A stretch of DNA of 64,000 nucleotides from Macrotis lagotis (lineage: Eukaryota > Chordata > Mammalia > Peramelemorphia > Peramelidae), in contig NC_133665.1 of the NCBI RefSeq assembly GCF_037893015.1, positions 104,127,937 to 104,191,936 on the forward strand, read 5' to 3'. Shown in pieces: positions 35,535 to 47,200 of the stretch. Under the pieces are notes generated by a model that searched no databases, was not told the origin of the DNA, and saw only the letters and a list, made by a program, of their open reading frames with translations. How positions within the stretch are numbered: the first letter of the stretch is position 1; every line of letters begins with the position of its first letter. Position numbers and translations under genes: made by a program.

Positions 35535-37451
35535 TCAGGGGGCGGAGAGGGGCGACTCCCGGGACGGGGAGCCCGCGTTCTCCTCGGGCGGGAAGACCGT
35601 GAGGGTGCAGGCCCGGATGCCCCCCAGAGACTCGGGCAGGTCGAAGACCTTGTGCCACTCGTCCTTGTCGGGGTCGTACTTCTGCACGATCTCCACCATG
35701 CAGCGGTTGTTCCACGAGTAGCCCCCCACCACGTAGATCTTGTCCTCGAACACGGCCACCCCCACGTCGCTCTGGCCGCGCAGCATGGCGGCGATGGGCG
35801 TCCACTGGTCCAGGGCCGGCAGGTAGTACTCGCAGCTCAGCACGTCGTCGTAGTCGCTGGTGCCCCGGAAGTGGTTGCCGCCGATGACGTAGAGCTTGTC
35901 CCCCACGGTGCACATGCAGTGCAGGCCGCGCACCGTGGTCATGGGCGCCTTCTGCGCCCAGCGGTCGGCGTCCGGGTCGAAGCACATGAGCTCCTTCTGG
36001 AAGGTGTCGTGGGTGATGCCCCCCGAGATGTACATCAGCCCCCCGTAGACGGTGCCGGCGTGGCCGTAGTGGGGCTCGCTCATCTTGGCCACGTAGCTCC
36101 ACTCGTTGAGGCGCGGGCTGTAGCACTCCACGGTGGCCAGCTCCCCGGCCGCGTTGCGGCCGCCCACGGCGTACAGGTGGCCCCGCAGCGCGCTCAGGTG
36201 GAAGAAGGTGCGCTTCTCGTTGAGGGGCGCCACCAGCATCCACCTGTTGGAGCGCGGGTCGAAGCGGAAGACCGTGTCCACGGCCGTCTTGCCCTTGGTG
36301 TCGTAGTTGCTCTGGCCGCCCACCACGTAGAGGAAGTTGCCGATGACGGCGATGCCGTGCTGGTAGCGGGGCGCGTCCATGGGCGCCAGCGCCTTCCAGG
36401 CGTGGGCCTTCTCGTCGTACATGCGCAGCTCCTTGCTGACCACCAGCTGCTGGCGCAGGACGCCGCCCAGGGTGACCAGGTGCGTGCTGTCGGAGCGGAT
36501 GGCCGTGCGCTCCGACTGCATGACGGGCTGCATGTAGGGCATCATCTGGTAGTTGCTGGCCTCCAGCAGCAGGTTGACGCAGGTGTTGTCGGCGCGCATG
36601 AAGTCCACGGTCTGCACGTAGTTGATGAGGTCCTGCGGGGACATGAGCGGGAAGCGGATGTTCTTCATGAGCTTGGGCGCCAGCTCCATGCGCGGCTCCT
36701 CGTGGCGCAGCCAGCGGCAGGCGGCCTCGAAGAGCTCCAGCTCGCCGCAGTGGCGCAGGCCGTTGGAGGCCAGCGCCGCGGCCAGCCGCTCGAAGGGCAG
36801 CTTCTCGAACTCGCCGCTGCGCAGCAGCGCGGGGAAGTTGCGCAGGATGAAGTTGTTGACGTACTTGTCCACCTCCGTCAGGTGGTAGGTGTTGGCCAGG
36901 CGGCCCACCTCCACGCAGTTGTCCAGGGACACGCCCGAGATGAGGAAGACCTTGCAGAAGTCCAGGGCCGGCAGCACCTGCAGGAAGCTGGCCGCCTCCA
37001 GCGTGTCCTGCAGGTCGTCCATGGTCAGGGACAGCTTGGCCGTGTAGATGAAGTCGATGATCTTCTTGAGGCCCACCTTGTTGACGCCGTGCAGCTTGAT
37101 GCGCTTCAGCTCCTGCTCCTTCATGCCCCCCGTGAACATGGCCTTGAAGTAGTCGCTGGCCGAGGCCATCATGGCCCGGTGCACGGGGAACGCGTCATCG
37201 CCGTCGCCGGGCAGCAGGCTCACGTCGCACAGCAGGCCCTCCCCGCGCAGCTGGTCGAAGCCCCGCAGCACCACGGAGCTGTGCGTGTTGCTGCGGAAGA
37301 AGCGGGTGGCGCCGGCCTTGGCCTGCGCGGGGGCCGGCACGCCCATCTCCCCGCCGCCCGGGGCCGCCTTGGCGTGGGCCTCCTCGCCGGGCCCCGGGCC
37401 GCGCTCGCCGAGGGCCGCCGGGAGCTCCCCTCCGGGGCCGCGGCGGTCCAT
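35535..37451 (-). CDS. KLHL9: BTB-BACK-Kelch CUL3 adaptor, KLHL9/KLHL13 type, intronless
   Basis: Intact 638-codon single-exon gene. Residues 1-45 are Gly/Ala/Pro-rich; BTB about 65-185 ([32 protein letters not shown]), BACK about 190-290 ([29 protein letters not shown]), and six kelch blades about 330-620 ([49 protein letters not shown]). Family members bind CUL3 through BTB and recruit substrates through kelch; KLHL9 and KLHL13 act together on Aurora B in mitosis. The protein matches remembered KLHL9 almost throughout. PPEEN and GDKLYVIGG favour KLHL9; YDEKAH and TFQKELM favour KLHL13. Human KLHL9 is itself intronless; KLHL13 has introns. The start at 37451 has a good Kozak context (G at -3, G at +4) but extends the N-terminus; M36 (37346) is an alternative. 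The C-terminus ends SRESPLSAP, a few residues short of the human protein. Third codon positions are almost all G or C, unlike the AT-rich surroundings. It could be the KLHL9 ortholog or an independent retrocopy. Confidence 0.93.
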   Translation of the reverse strand: MDRRGPGGELPAALGERGPGPGEEAHAKAAPGGGEMGVPAPAQAKAGATRFFRSNTHSSVVLRGFDQLRGEGLLCDVSLLPGDGDDAFPVHRAMMASASDYFKAMFTGGMKEQELKRIKLHGVNKVGLKKIIDFIYTAKLSLTMDDLQDTLEAASFLQVLPALDFCKVFLISGVSLDNCVEVGRLANTYHLTEVDKYVNNFILRNFPALLRSGEFEKLPFERLAAALASNGLRHCGELELFEAACRWLRHEEPRMELAPKLMKNIRFPLMSPQDLINYVQTVDFMRADNTCVNLLLEASNYQMMPYMQPVMQSERTAIRSDSTHLVTLGGVLRQQLVVSKELRMYDEKAHAWKALAPMDAPRYQHGIAVIGNFLYVVGGQSNYDTKGKTAVDTVFRFDPRSNRWMLVAPLNEKRTFFHLSALRGHLYAVGGRNAAGELATVECYSPRLNEWSYVAKMSEPHYGHAGTVYGGLMYISGGITHDTFQKELMCFDPDADRWAQKAPMTTVRGLHCMCTVGDKLYVIGGNHFRGTSDYDDVLSCEYYLPALDQWTPIAAMLRGQSDVGVAVFEDKIYVVGGYSWNNRCMVEIVQKYDPDKDEWHKVFDLPESLGGIRACTLTVFPPEENAGSPSRESPLSAP

Positions 37452-37485
37452 GCCCCGGTCCGCGGAGGGCCCGGGCGGGCCGGCC

Positions 37486-37620
37486 GGGGAGGAGGGGAGG
37501 AGGAGGAGGGGAGGAGGAGGAGGAGGAGGAGGAGGAGGAGGAGGAGGAGGAGGAGGAGGAGGAGGGGAGGAGGAGGAGGAGGAGGAGGAGGAGAGGAGGA
37601 GGAGGAGGAGGAGGAGGAGG
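37486..37620. repeat. GGA purine tract in 5' UTR region
   Basis: About 135 bases almost entirely G and A on the plus strand (polypyrimidine TCC on the gene strand), beginning about 35 bases upstream of the start codon. Confidence 0.95.

Positions 37621-37650
<30 letters not shown>
37621..37650. repeat. GCC/CGG trinucleotide repeat
   Basis: Ten GCC units on the plus strand, i.e. CGG on the gene strand, about 170 bases upstream of the start codon. Confidence 0.95.
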
Positions 37651-37652
<2 letters not shown>

Positions 37653-38142
37653 TCGGGCTCGCGGCTCCGCTCGGCTCCTCCGCGGGCGGGGGAGGAGGAA
37701 GAGGCGAGGGGAGGGGAGGGGGGAGGGGAGGGGGCTGCGCCGCGCCGCCGCTGCGCGCCCGCGGCCGGGCTGGGGGGCGCCGCGGGGGGGCTGCGGGCTC
37801 GCGGCCTCCGCACCCTAGGCCGCCGCGCGGCGCGAACCGCCGCTCCCCGGGGCCCCCGGGGCCCCCGGCCCCAGCTCGGCCGCGGGCGCGCGGGCTCCCC
37901 GGCTCCGGCCCCGGGCCGCGAGGGCGGGCACGAGCATCTCCGGGCGGCGGGGGCGGGGGGCGGCTCTGCGGGGGGGGGGGCTCGGTGTGCGGAGGCGACC
38001 CCACGCGGGGCGGCCCCGGGGCGCTGCCGGGGGCCCTTCGGGGAACGTTCGGGGCCGTTGGCCCGGCGGGGGGCCGCGCGGGGGGGGGGGGGCCTGTGGG
38101 GCCCCGGGGCCGGGCCGGGCTCGTGACTGCGGCGGTTGGGGG

Positions 38143-38150
38143 TGACGTCA
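38143..38150. promoter_or_regulatory. Palindromic CRE site
   Basis: TGACGTCA, a full CREB/ATF consensus, about 700 bases upstream of the KLHL9-like start codon and near the island edge. Function inferred only from the motif. Confidence 0.55.
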
Positions 38151-38541
38151 TGTACCAGGAAGGGGTGGTGGGCAGACCGGCGGGGTGACGCGCGCCTCAC
38201 CGGGGCCCCCGCCCCCCGACTGGCCGCAAAGCCGGGCTTGGGGTCGGGCAGCCAGACATGCAGGGGCCTGCTCCAGCCCCGGGCCCGTGCCCCCCGCTCA
38301 TGCGGCCATGGCCCTGCTAGGAGGCCGAGGGCGTTGAAGCTTTGCCATTAGAGAAAACCACCCTAGTGCCTCAGGGGCACCCCAGAATCTTTGTGGGAGT
38401 GGGAGGAGTGGCTGTTGTCGGCAGAAGGAGCCCAGAGCATCTCAGTACACATGTGGGAAGACAGGACAACACTGTTGCAGAGAGAGGGCAGGAGGCATAT
38501 GGATGCGGAATGATTGGATTTGGCCATTAAATGATGAAGGA

Positions 38542-38665
38542 GGGTAGGCTAGGTGGCAAAGTGGATAGAGCACCGGCCCTGACCTCAGACACTTAATAAT
38601 TACCTAGCTGTGTGGCCTTGGGCAAGCCACTTAACCCATCCCCTTGCCAAAAAATAAAAGATCTA
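38542..38665 (+). mobile_element. tRNA-derived SINE with internal deletion
   Basis: A box 'aggtggcaaagtggatagagc' and the tail 'gtgtggccttgggcaagcc' are present; about 30 bases including the B box are missing between 'ccggccctg' and 'acctcagac'. Confidence 0.9.
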
Positions 38666-39289
38666 GGAGATGTGACACAGAAAACATGAGCTAACAAAGA
38701 TGGAGTAGTCATGAGGTAGCAGAGAAGGAGCTAGAATATATTGAGAGAGTGAAGATAAGAGAGAGTGGGCAATTTGTTGGAGAAGATGAGACCAGGTAAG
38801 TGAGGCCGGCGTAGCAAAGAGAAGGAGCACCTCTAATGTTATTGGAGTGACAGAGCTGATGGTGGGAAGATGTGTGAGGGAGAGGAGATGACAGCAATAG
38901 AAAAGAGGATGGCACAAGTGAACATCCTCAATTTTTTCAGTGACAGAGGCAAAGTAATGAGCGGAGGAACTGGGAAAATAAGAGTGCTGGGAAATGATTG
39001 AGGATAGGTAAGAGTTGAGATTCAGATGAAGAACAGGGCTCAGGGCAAAAAAGGCAGAATAGAAAGGAATTCATCATTTCTTTACTCCTGAATCTGACTG
39101 AAGATAAGCATGTAACTCCCTTACCTCAAAAAAAAACAAATTCTCAAACTGACCGTGTCTAAAAATGTTGGTCTTATTCTGTACATCTTTAATTCTTTGT
39201 TTCTCCATCAAGAAGTGAGTAGCATTTCTCATCATGAGCCCTCTGCAGTTATGGCTGGTTATTATGTTAATCAGAATTCCTAGGCCTTT

Positions 39290-40640
39290 CAAAGCATTTT
39301 GTGTTTACAATATTGATATGCAAATTGTTCTCCTGGGTCTGATTACTTTTCTAGATTAGTACAGATTTTCCCACTATTCTCTGAAATGTCACTTTCATTA
39401 TTTCTGTTTTTGTTTTTGCAAGACAATGGGGTCAAGTGACTTGCCCAAAGTCACACAGTTAGGTATTAAGCATATGAAATCTGATTTGAACTCAGGTCCT
39501 CCTGACTCCAGGACAGGTGCTCTATCTATTACACTACTTAGCTGCCCCTTCTTTTCATTATTTCTTATGTAACAATATTATTTGATAACATTCATATACT
39601 TGTCCACGTTCACTAAGTCTTTAAGACTTTATAATTCTGTTAAAAGGAAAAAAAACTTGTTTCTCAGCTTCTAATTAAGAGTTTAAATCCAAATGTTGTC
39701 TCAGTTTGTAAAAATGTCAGTCTGCCATGTCAAGAGCTGCTCATCTCCATAACCTGTTGACTTAGCCTGTGTCAGTACTGTCTAGTCCGCCTTGGAACAG
39801 CACCAATAAAACCCTTTACCTGGGTCAACAAATCACAAGATAAGAGATAACCTAGGTGAGGAGAGAGAAATCCTATGTATTTTGTAAACATTCCTTCTCC
39901 TGCCTGAGATACTTATCAATAGGAAGTAAATATTATTACTTATGAGAAGATCATAATATATAACTATGATTTATATGAATTATCATTTATTGCCTAACAG
40001 TTTTATGACTCTCTATCCTTTCTTTATAAATATGCCTTAGGAATTTTGTATTAAGGTTGACATCTTTAATGTCTTTTATCTATCATTTTTTCAGTAAGAT
40101 CTTAGAGAATAAAACTTCACAACCTAACTTTTTATTTCATTTTTAGACTAAAAATATTTAAGGTTGACATACTATACTTTGTCCAGCAATCTCCCAACTG
40201 GTTGGCAGGCCTGCATGTAAAAAAAAAAAATTCTTACAAATATATTTGTATATATATATATGGGTCCTTTTCTTTTTCTTTTTTTTTTCATTTCTCTGGA
40301 ATAAAGGTCTAGTGGTAGCAGGTACAAAGGGTATGCACAGTTTAGCGATTTAGGGGGTAATGATTCTAAATTGTTTTCCAGAATATTGGGACCATTCAGA
40401 TCCAGTTCACTAACAATTGATTACTGAGCCTATTCCTTATTCCACTCCCAACACCCAAGTCTTCCAGTATTCCTTTTTGTTTTAAATCCGTGCCAATATA
40501 AGAAGTAAAAGCTGTAACCTCAGAATTACTTTAATTTGCATTTCTCTCCTTAATAGAGACTTGGATCTTTTTTCATATGATGACAATTTTAACCTTTGAC
40601 TAGTTATAAATTGGAGAATGGCTGTATATGTAACAGTAAA
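39290..40640 (-). mobile_element. L1 3'-end fragments
   Basis: Reverse L1 3'-UTR text at 39310-39620 and ORF2 tail text at about 40240-40630 ('ctagtggtagcaggtacaaagg', 'taatttgcatttctctcctt', 'tagttataaattggagaatggc'). The intervening 39650-40200 is not clearly L1. Old and diverged. Confidence 0.55.
39406..39547 (-). mobile_element. tRNA-derived SINE in L1, with target duplication
   Basis: Reverse SINE between TTCATTATTTCT repeats (about 39393-39404 and 39554-39565). Confidence 0.9.
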
Positions 40641-41905
40641 TTCCCTGGCCCCCCCACTTCCTGAAGGTCATTTCACTTCTCCATCAGAGTTCTTGGGTAC
40701 CTTCAAGAGGACTTGTTTTACCATTGGCTTAAACCCCCAACAACTGTATTCCTTTAATTCTAGGGGTCTATTGCACCCCAGGTTCTTAACCACTTAACAG
40801 TCAGGCTTGCTTTCATAAAGGAATATTTACTTTAAAGGTATAGAAAATGCAAACATAGAACCATTCCTCTCCATCACCAGGAGACAAAATCCCTCTTTAT
40901 ACCACCTTAGTTTCTAGGGAGGGGAGGGATGTTAGGTTTACAAATTAAACCAATTCCTTTATAGCCTAGTTCCACCAAGTTCCAAATCAAAAACCACCCT
41001 GGGCTTACTTCTCACAACCCTGGTTTCTCAGACCATCCCCTTAGTCCTGCCTCCAAAGTCACCATGGTTCATAAGACCTTGAACTCATTGATATGAGAAC
41101 TGAAAAAGAAAAATAAAACATACCAAAATTCATTTGGAGTCCACAGGACCCCACCCAGCTTAGTCTCTGGTATTTATGTTGTGGAGCTTCATATCCTGGA
41201 TATACCAGAGAGGATACTGACCCAGTTTGGTCATTTTAAAGATGCAGCTTGTTCTGACTCAGTGGCCAATAGAAAGAGAACATTTTCAGGTCAGTAGTAT
41301 CTTCCAGGTGAGTGCCTCCAACTTAGGCAAGAGTGTGCTAGTAATTAAGAGCCAGTTCCCTGAAATAAATACACATGTGTATGTGTGTATACATATATAC
41401 ATTTATTGTTGTTAATTATAAATTATACAGATCTATAACAATAATAACAAAATGCATAATATTCTTTATTATAAATTCCATATAGCCAATAGATTCTCAC
41501 AGAATAGTCATTGATTTTTGCCAACCTCTCATATCTCAAGCCAATCTAGAATTTCATTATGACGTGAGAAATGGAGTTGCTTCCCAATTAACTAACTTAT
41601 TCTAATCAAGTTATTGTCATTAAATCTGATATATTTTTTCATCCTTATACAAATTATAGTAATTAAACTGAAACCTCTTTGAACTTCAAGACTGCAGATT
41701 GTAATAGTGCTCTCTTCAGTTTTTTTTACATAGTTGTAGAGACTGGAGAGCGTTGTTTGACTCAACATTCCTATCCTTATAATGCTATGTTTTAATATTT
41801 CATCTAAATGATACAATTTTTTTCACCAGCTATCTTTGATTAAGTTAGCTCTTTAAGAAGCTAAGTAGATGGTTCTATAAATCAAAAATATTTTAAAAGT
41901 TTTCT
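40640..41905. other. No gene seen
   Basis: 40640-41200 is less AT-rich, possibly an unrecognised repeat; the remainder is AT-rich. No coding potential seen. Confidence 0.5.
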
Positions 41906-41910
41906 TCAAA

Positions 41911-42262
41911 ACAGCTAGGTGGTGAAGCAGATAGAGTAATAGGTCTGGAGTAAAAACAAATTCAATCTCAGACGCTTATTAAGTGTGTTATTTTTTTTAT
42001 TTTTTAGAAAAATTTTATTTTGAATTTTGAATTACCTTGAGAAGTCTCTCTCAGCCTTAGTTTCCTCATCTGTAAAATAAGGATAATAATGATAATCTGT
42101 AAAATAAGGATAATAGACCCTATCTCTCAGAAATTAACATGAGGATCAAATGAAATACTAATTGGAAAGCTCTTAGCACACTGCTGGCAGATAGTTAATC
42201 CTATATAAATGTTAGCTATTATCATCATCATCATCATCATCATCATCATTATTATTATTGTT
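41911..42262 (+). mobile_element. SINE fragment, MIR tail and ATC repeat
   Basis: A partial tRNA-SINE ('aacagctaggtggtgaagcag') is followed by a MIR-type 3' part ('tttcctcatctgtaaaataagg', duplicated once) and a (CAT)n run at about 42220-42250. Confidence 0.6.
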
Positions 42263-42269
42263 TCTATCT

Positions 42270-42885
42270 GATAAATGACATAAGTTCATGTGTCGAATTA
42301 TATTTTCTAGTAATGAGTTCCTAGGAAGAACATTAATAATTTTTATTAAATGCAACATCTTAAAATTTTCCAGACTTAATCAGATCTTCATCCTGAGATT
42401 CATGCTTTCCAGTACCAATTTTTTAATTATCTAAAGCTCTTGTGGTACATTTGTTTAATTGAGTGATTTCTGATCCTGGCTGCAGTGCAACTGAAAGTAA
42501 TGAAAATTCTTCAAGAGTGTCAGTCCTTAAAACAAGGTCATGTAAGAAATTTTAACATTCCCTATCTTCTTTGCCAAACAAGGGTAAAAGAGAGTGAGGA
42601 AAATGCAGATGTGATGCAGGCTATGCAGCCAGATAGCGCCAGCAGATTGCAAGAGACATGCTGTTCATCTCAGTCCCAATGCTTTATCAGTTTCAATCAT
42701 TTCAAGTTCTTTAACCGGTTTCTAACTTAGTTTGAATTTTATTCAATTGGTGATTAATGGTAATAACTATGAAGCTCCTCCAGATTTTTTTTCCCTGCAT
42801 GATATTAGTACTATCAGAACACAGTGAAATAGTTTGATTTTAAAATGTTCATTATTTGAGCCATAGTCACTTAAAGTGAACAGTG
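42270..42885. other. No gene seen
   Basis: AT-rich, an 81-codon frame at 42485-42730 has no recognisable features. Confidence 0.5.
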
Positions 42886-43449
42886 GAGTCCAGGGAGTTC
42901 AAGGACAATGGAGTCCCAGTCTCAAGCAGCAGCTTTGAGAATCAGCTCCTAAGATGGTAAGGGAATTGGACAAATGATCAGAAAGAAATTACAAGGGACC
43001 TTTTGCTGGCACTGGGGGCAGCTAGAACTGATTGGCAACTCTATTACCAGTTTGCAGTTCTGGGTCCCAGGTCCAGAAACACTTAAAGTCCATCACAAGG
43101 GAGCAGAATCCCTGCTCCCAGGTTTAAGGCAAAAAGGAGCACTAGCCCTTATGGTGGCAGGTGAGCAGGGACCCTTCCTGGGTAAAGACCAGAGCACAGA
43201 CTAGGACAGCAGTGACAATTCCTCAAATAACACCACTTTGCAAGCACCAAAAACTTGTTTGCCCCCAGAACTAGCTCTAAAAACAGCAGTGGGGGGAGGG
43301 AGGGAAACAAGATTGGGGGGGGGGGGGGATTGTAAAATTCAAAACTTTCTAAAAAAATAAAAACAGCAGCAGGATGATAGTGCCTCTTCACCCCCAGATG
43401 AGCAGAGCCCAACTTCAAAATAAAATTAAAAGTCAAGAAATAGACTAGA

Positions 43450-43605
43450 GGGGCTGCTAGGTGGCGCAGTGGATAAAGCACTGGTCCTGCAATCAGGAAT
43501 ACCTGGGTTCAAATCTGGTCTCAGACACTTAATAATTACCTAGCTGTGTGGCCTTGGGCAAGCCACTTAACCCCATTTGCCTTGCAAAAACCTAAAATAA
43601 AATAA
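43450..43605 (+). mobile_element. tRNA-derived marsupial SINE
   Basis: Full SINE ('ggctgctaggtggcgcagtg', 'gggttcaaatctggtctcag', 'gtggccttgggcaagccact'), tail 'cctaaaataaaataaaa'. Confidence 0.95.
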
Positions 43606-43846
43606 AATAGATTGGAAAGATGAAAAAAAACTAACAATATCATAAAAGGTGACTATGCTGCCTGGAAAGACCAAAACAATGGTAAAACAACTAACCAAAG
43701 CTTCAAAAAGAATGCTAATTAGACCCAAAGTTAAAGAGATAATAGAGGTTAAAAAATTTGGGAAAAGAAACAAGTAATACAAGAAAATTATGAAAAAAAT
43801 AGCTTGATAAAAGAGGTACCGAAAATGCTGAAGAAAATAACATCTT

Positions 43847-44003
43847 GGGGCAGCTAGGTGGCATAGTGGATAAAGCACTGGCCTTGGGGTCAGGAGTACC
43901 GGGGTTCAAATCCAGTCTCAGACATTTAATAATTACCTAGCTGTGTGGCCTTGGGCAAGCCACTTAACCCCATTTGCCTTGCAAAAACCTAAAAAAAAAA
44001 AAG
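43847..44003 (+). mobile_element. tRNA-derived marsupial SINE (first of tandem pair)
   Basis: Full SINE; target ACATCTT at 43840-43846 recurs after it and again after the next SINE. Confidence 0.95.
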
Positions 44004-44009
44004 CATCTT

Positions 44010-44145
44010 GGGGCAGGTAGGTGGCGCAGTGGATAGAGCACCAGCCTTGAAGGAGGAGTTCAAATCCATCCTCAGACCCCTAATTATCTAGCTGTGTGAC
44101 CTTGGGCAAATCACTTAACCCTATTGCCTTGGAAAAAAGAAAAGA
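44010..44145 (+). mobile_element. tRNA-derived marsupial SINE (second of tandem pair)
   Basis: Slightly shortened SINE immediately after the first one, sharing its target word CATCTT (44004-44009 and 44147-44152). Confidence 0.95.
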
Positions 44146-45813
44146 ACATCTTAAAAAGCATAAGAAATGGAAAAGGAGGTACAAAAGCTCACTAGAGAAA
44201 ATAATTTCTTAAAACTTAGAATTAAGCAAGTAGAAGCTAATAATTGCATGAGACACCAGCAACAAAAAACAAAGAAGCATGAGAAAATAGCAAAAATGTA
44301 AAATATCTCATTGAAAAAACAGCTGACCTAAAAAACATCAAGAAAAAAAATTTTAATTATTGGACTACCGTAAAGCCATGATAAAATAGTCAAGACATTG
44401 TACTTGAAGAAGTTATAAAGGAAAACTGCCCTGTCACCTCCTGAAAGAGATGCCAAAGCTCCCCAGGTCATGAAGAAAATATCTCAAGCAAGCATAAACA
44501 ATTCAAATAGCTTAGAGCTACAGTCAGGATCAAACAGGATTTAGTGACTTCTACATTAAAAGAGTAAAGGGCTTGGAATATGATATTCTCGAAGGCAAAG
44601 AATCTAGAAATACAACCCAGAAAGACTTACCCAGGAAAACTAAGTAAAATCCTTTAGTAAAAAAAAATTATATATATTTATATATATATAAAGATCAGAA
44701 ATAAATAGAAAATTTGAAGTTCAAACACAAAACTCAAGAGAAGCATTTAAAAGGTAAACATGAAAGAGAAATCATAAGGAACTCAAGTTAAAAAACATTT
44801 TCATTTCCTTTAGGGGAATATGATTTTCGTAGTTCCTAAGAACTTTATTGTTACTAAGATAGTTAAAAGGAGTTTACATAGAATGCATGGGTCATTTATG
44901 TTGGAATGAACTCAAAAATGAAGGTGTGAAAAAGAATAAAAAAAACTCAGGAAAAAGAGGATCAGAGAAAATTTTCTTTAATAAAAGAGGTGTGTGAAAA
45001 TGAGTTTGGAAGGGAAAATGAAGAGATGTCAGACAATGCTTGAACCTCACTCTCATCAGAATTGATTCAAAGAGGTAAGATTATATATACACATTCATTT
45101 GTGTATAGAAATCTATTTTGCCCAATACAAAAATTAAAGGGAAAGGGGGATAAAGAAAATAGGGAAGTGTTGTTAAGAGAGAGAGTAGATTAAAGGAGGC
45201 AGTAGTCAGAAGCAAAATACACATTTAAGGAGAGAGATAAAAAGAGAAACAAGGCAATGCGATGAAAAATATATAATTTATAATCATAATTGTAAATGTG
45301 AATGGGATGAATTTACTTAAAAACAAACAAAACAGAATGGATTAGAAATCAGAATCCAACAATATGTTATTTACAAGAGACACATTTGAAACAAAGAAAC
45401 ATAAAATAAAGGACAGGAGCAGAATCTAATATGCTTCAGCTGAAATTTTAAAAAGGCAAGAGTGCCATCTCAAAGTAAAGGCAAAACTAGAGTTTATTTA
45501 AAAGAAACAATCAGGGAAACTACATTTTGCTAAAAGGAACCATAAACAATTAAGTAATAACAAAATTTTAAGATACTTATCTGATAAAAGTCCTAACTTC
45601 TCAAATAAATAGGGAATTGAGTCAAATTATATTTTAAAAAAAATTCCATTCCCCAATTGATAAATGATCAAAGAATATAAGCATGGTTTTCAGAAGAAGG
45701 AATCCATCTATCAATAATCAAATGAAAAATTCTCCAAATCAATATTGATCAGAGAAATGTGAAGTAAAACAACTCTGAGGTACCATCTCACACCTATAAG
45801 AAATGACAAAGAG

Positions 45814-45968
45814 GAGCGGCTAGGTGGTATAGTGGATAGAGCACCGGCCCTGGAGTCAGGAGTACCTGGGTTCAAACCCGGCCTCAGACACTTAATAATT
45901 ACCTAGCTGTGTGGCCCTAGGCAAGTCACTTAACTCCATTTGCCTTGCAAAAACCTAAAAGAAAAAAA
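45814..45968 (+). mobile_element. tRNA-derived SINE with target duplication
   Basis: Full SINE with AAATGACAAA on both sides (45801-45810 and about 45967-45976). Confidence 0.95.
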
Positions 45969-46709
45969 ATGACAAATATTGGAGGAGATGAGGGGAAAAT
46001 AGGTAGATTAATGAGCTATTGGTAGAATAGGGGACTGATCGGAGCATCTGGAGAACAATTTGGAACTATGCCCAAAGGACTCTAAAACTGTTTATATCCT
46101 TTGACCCAGCAATGTCACTACTAGATCTGTCTCTCAAAGAGATTAGAAAAAGAAAAGAAAAAGGACCTATTTGTACAAAAAATTTAGCAACTCTTTTTGT
46201 AATGGCAAAGAATTAGAAATTGAGGGAATGCTATCAATTGGGGAATGGCTGAACAAATTGTGGGATATGATTGTGATGGAGTATTATTGTGCCAAAAGAA
46301 ATAACTAGGGAGTGGTTTTAACAAAATATGGCAAGACCATATGAACTGATGCAAAGGGAGAAGAATCAAGAGATCATTGTGCACTGTAACAGTAATATTG
46401 TAATGGTCATCGACTGTGAAAGACTTGGCTACTCTGATTAATAAATTTAAAAATCCATGACCTTTTTCCAAAGGATTCATGATGGAAAAAAATGCAATTC
46501 ATCTTCAGTGAGAACTGATGAACTCTTGAGTGCAAATTGAAGTGTAATTTTCTCATTTCATTTTTTATTTTGCTTTTTTTGCAATAAGGCAGATACGGAA
46601 ATGTGTTTTACATGATTTCATCCATCATATGCTTGCCTTCTCAGTGAATGGGAGGAAGGAGTGGGAGGGAAAGAGGGCATGAATGAGTAGGTCAAAAATA
46701 AATAAATAA

Positions 46710-47200
46710 TAGAAGTTTTTTAACAGAGATTTTATAGTCACAACTGAACATCTCTTTTTTTTCCCCCATGTTAGACCTGAATAAGACTTAGCTTCTTGCC
46801 TTAAGAAAGACACAAAAGCTGGTCTCTTAGTCATTTTCACTTAGCTATTATTCAAACTCATGTTTTTATCCTCTTGGGAAAAGTAGAGGACAGCTTTCTC
46901 AGATCACCCCATTCCCCTCCATATTTCCTGCCCACAAAAGACAAAGCCTATCTAAGGTATTTGTAACTTAATTCAATCAGCACAAATTTGAAGATTTTTC
47001 CAACTTCATTCAGTATCATGTGGGTAGGATCACAGTCAGTGGACTGTGGGAGTGATCCAAGGCTAAGATATGACAAGAAAAGTCCTTTGATAGGATAAAG
47101 GAGAAAGGAATACCCCCAAAAGGTCAGTGCAGGATTAAGTGACTAAAAAAAAAAAAGATATCTACACTAGGGACCTCTACTTTCTCTTCTACCATTTTTC
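46710..47200. other. No gene seen
   Basis: Nothing recognised. Confidence 0.5.

Larger units (their letters stand above)
35170..38310. promoter_or_regulatory. CpG island over the KLHL9-like gene
   Basis: Dense CpG and very high GC from just after the AT-rich 3' UTR to about 38310, with sharp borders against AT-rich repeat DNA on both sides. It covers coding region, 5' UTR and presumed promoter. Confidence 0.85.
42890..46710 (+). mobile_element. L1 with large internal deletions
   Basis: Plus-strand L1 in the order 5' UTR (about 42890-43400), ORF1 remnants (43600-44640), inter-ORF spacer (44700-45000), start of the ORF2 endonuclease (about 45240-45570), then a jump to the ORF2 C-terminus (45640-46300) and 3' UTR to 46710. 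Most of ORF2 (RT) is gone. Four SINEs interrupt it. No long open frame. Confidence 0.75.

Noticed and set aside
35287-36243. 318-codon minus-strand frame inside the kelch region
   Set aside because: Out-of-frame shadow of the KLHL9-like coding sequence; no kelch motifs in this frame.
35175-38126. 983-codon plus-strand open frame antisense to the KLHL9-like gene
   Set aside because: Very GC-rich DNA has few stop codons, and the frame mirrors codon positions of the real gene, then runs through GGA and GCC repeats. No domain or coherent composition is seen.
37195-38200. Two long minus-strand frames upstream of the KLHL9-like start (318 and 326 codons)
   Set aside because: Low-complexity Pro/Arg/Ser text from the GC-rich 5' region; no conserved domain. 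One of them reads the purine tract as poly-Ser or poly-Leu.
40640-41200. Possible LTR starting 'tgtaacagtaaattccctgg'
   Set aside because: No clear TATA box, end or primer site; left unclassified.
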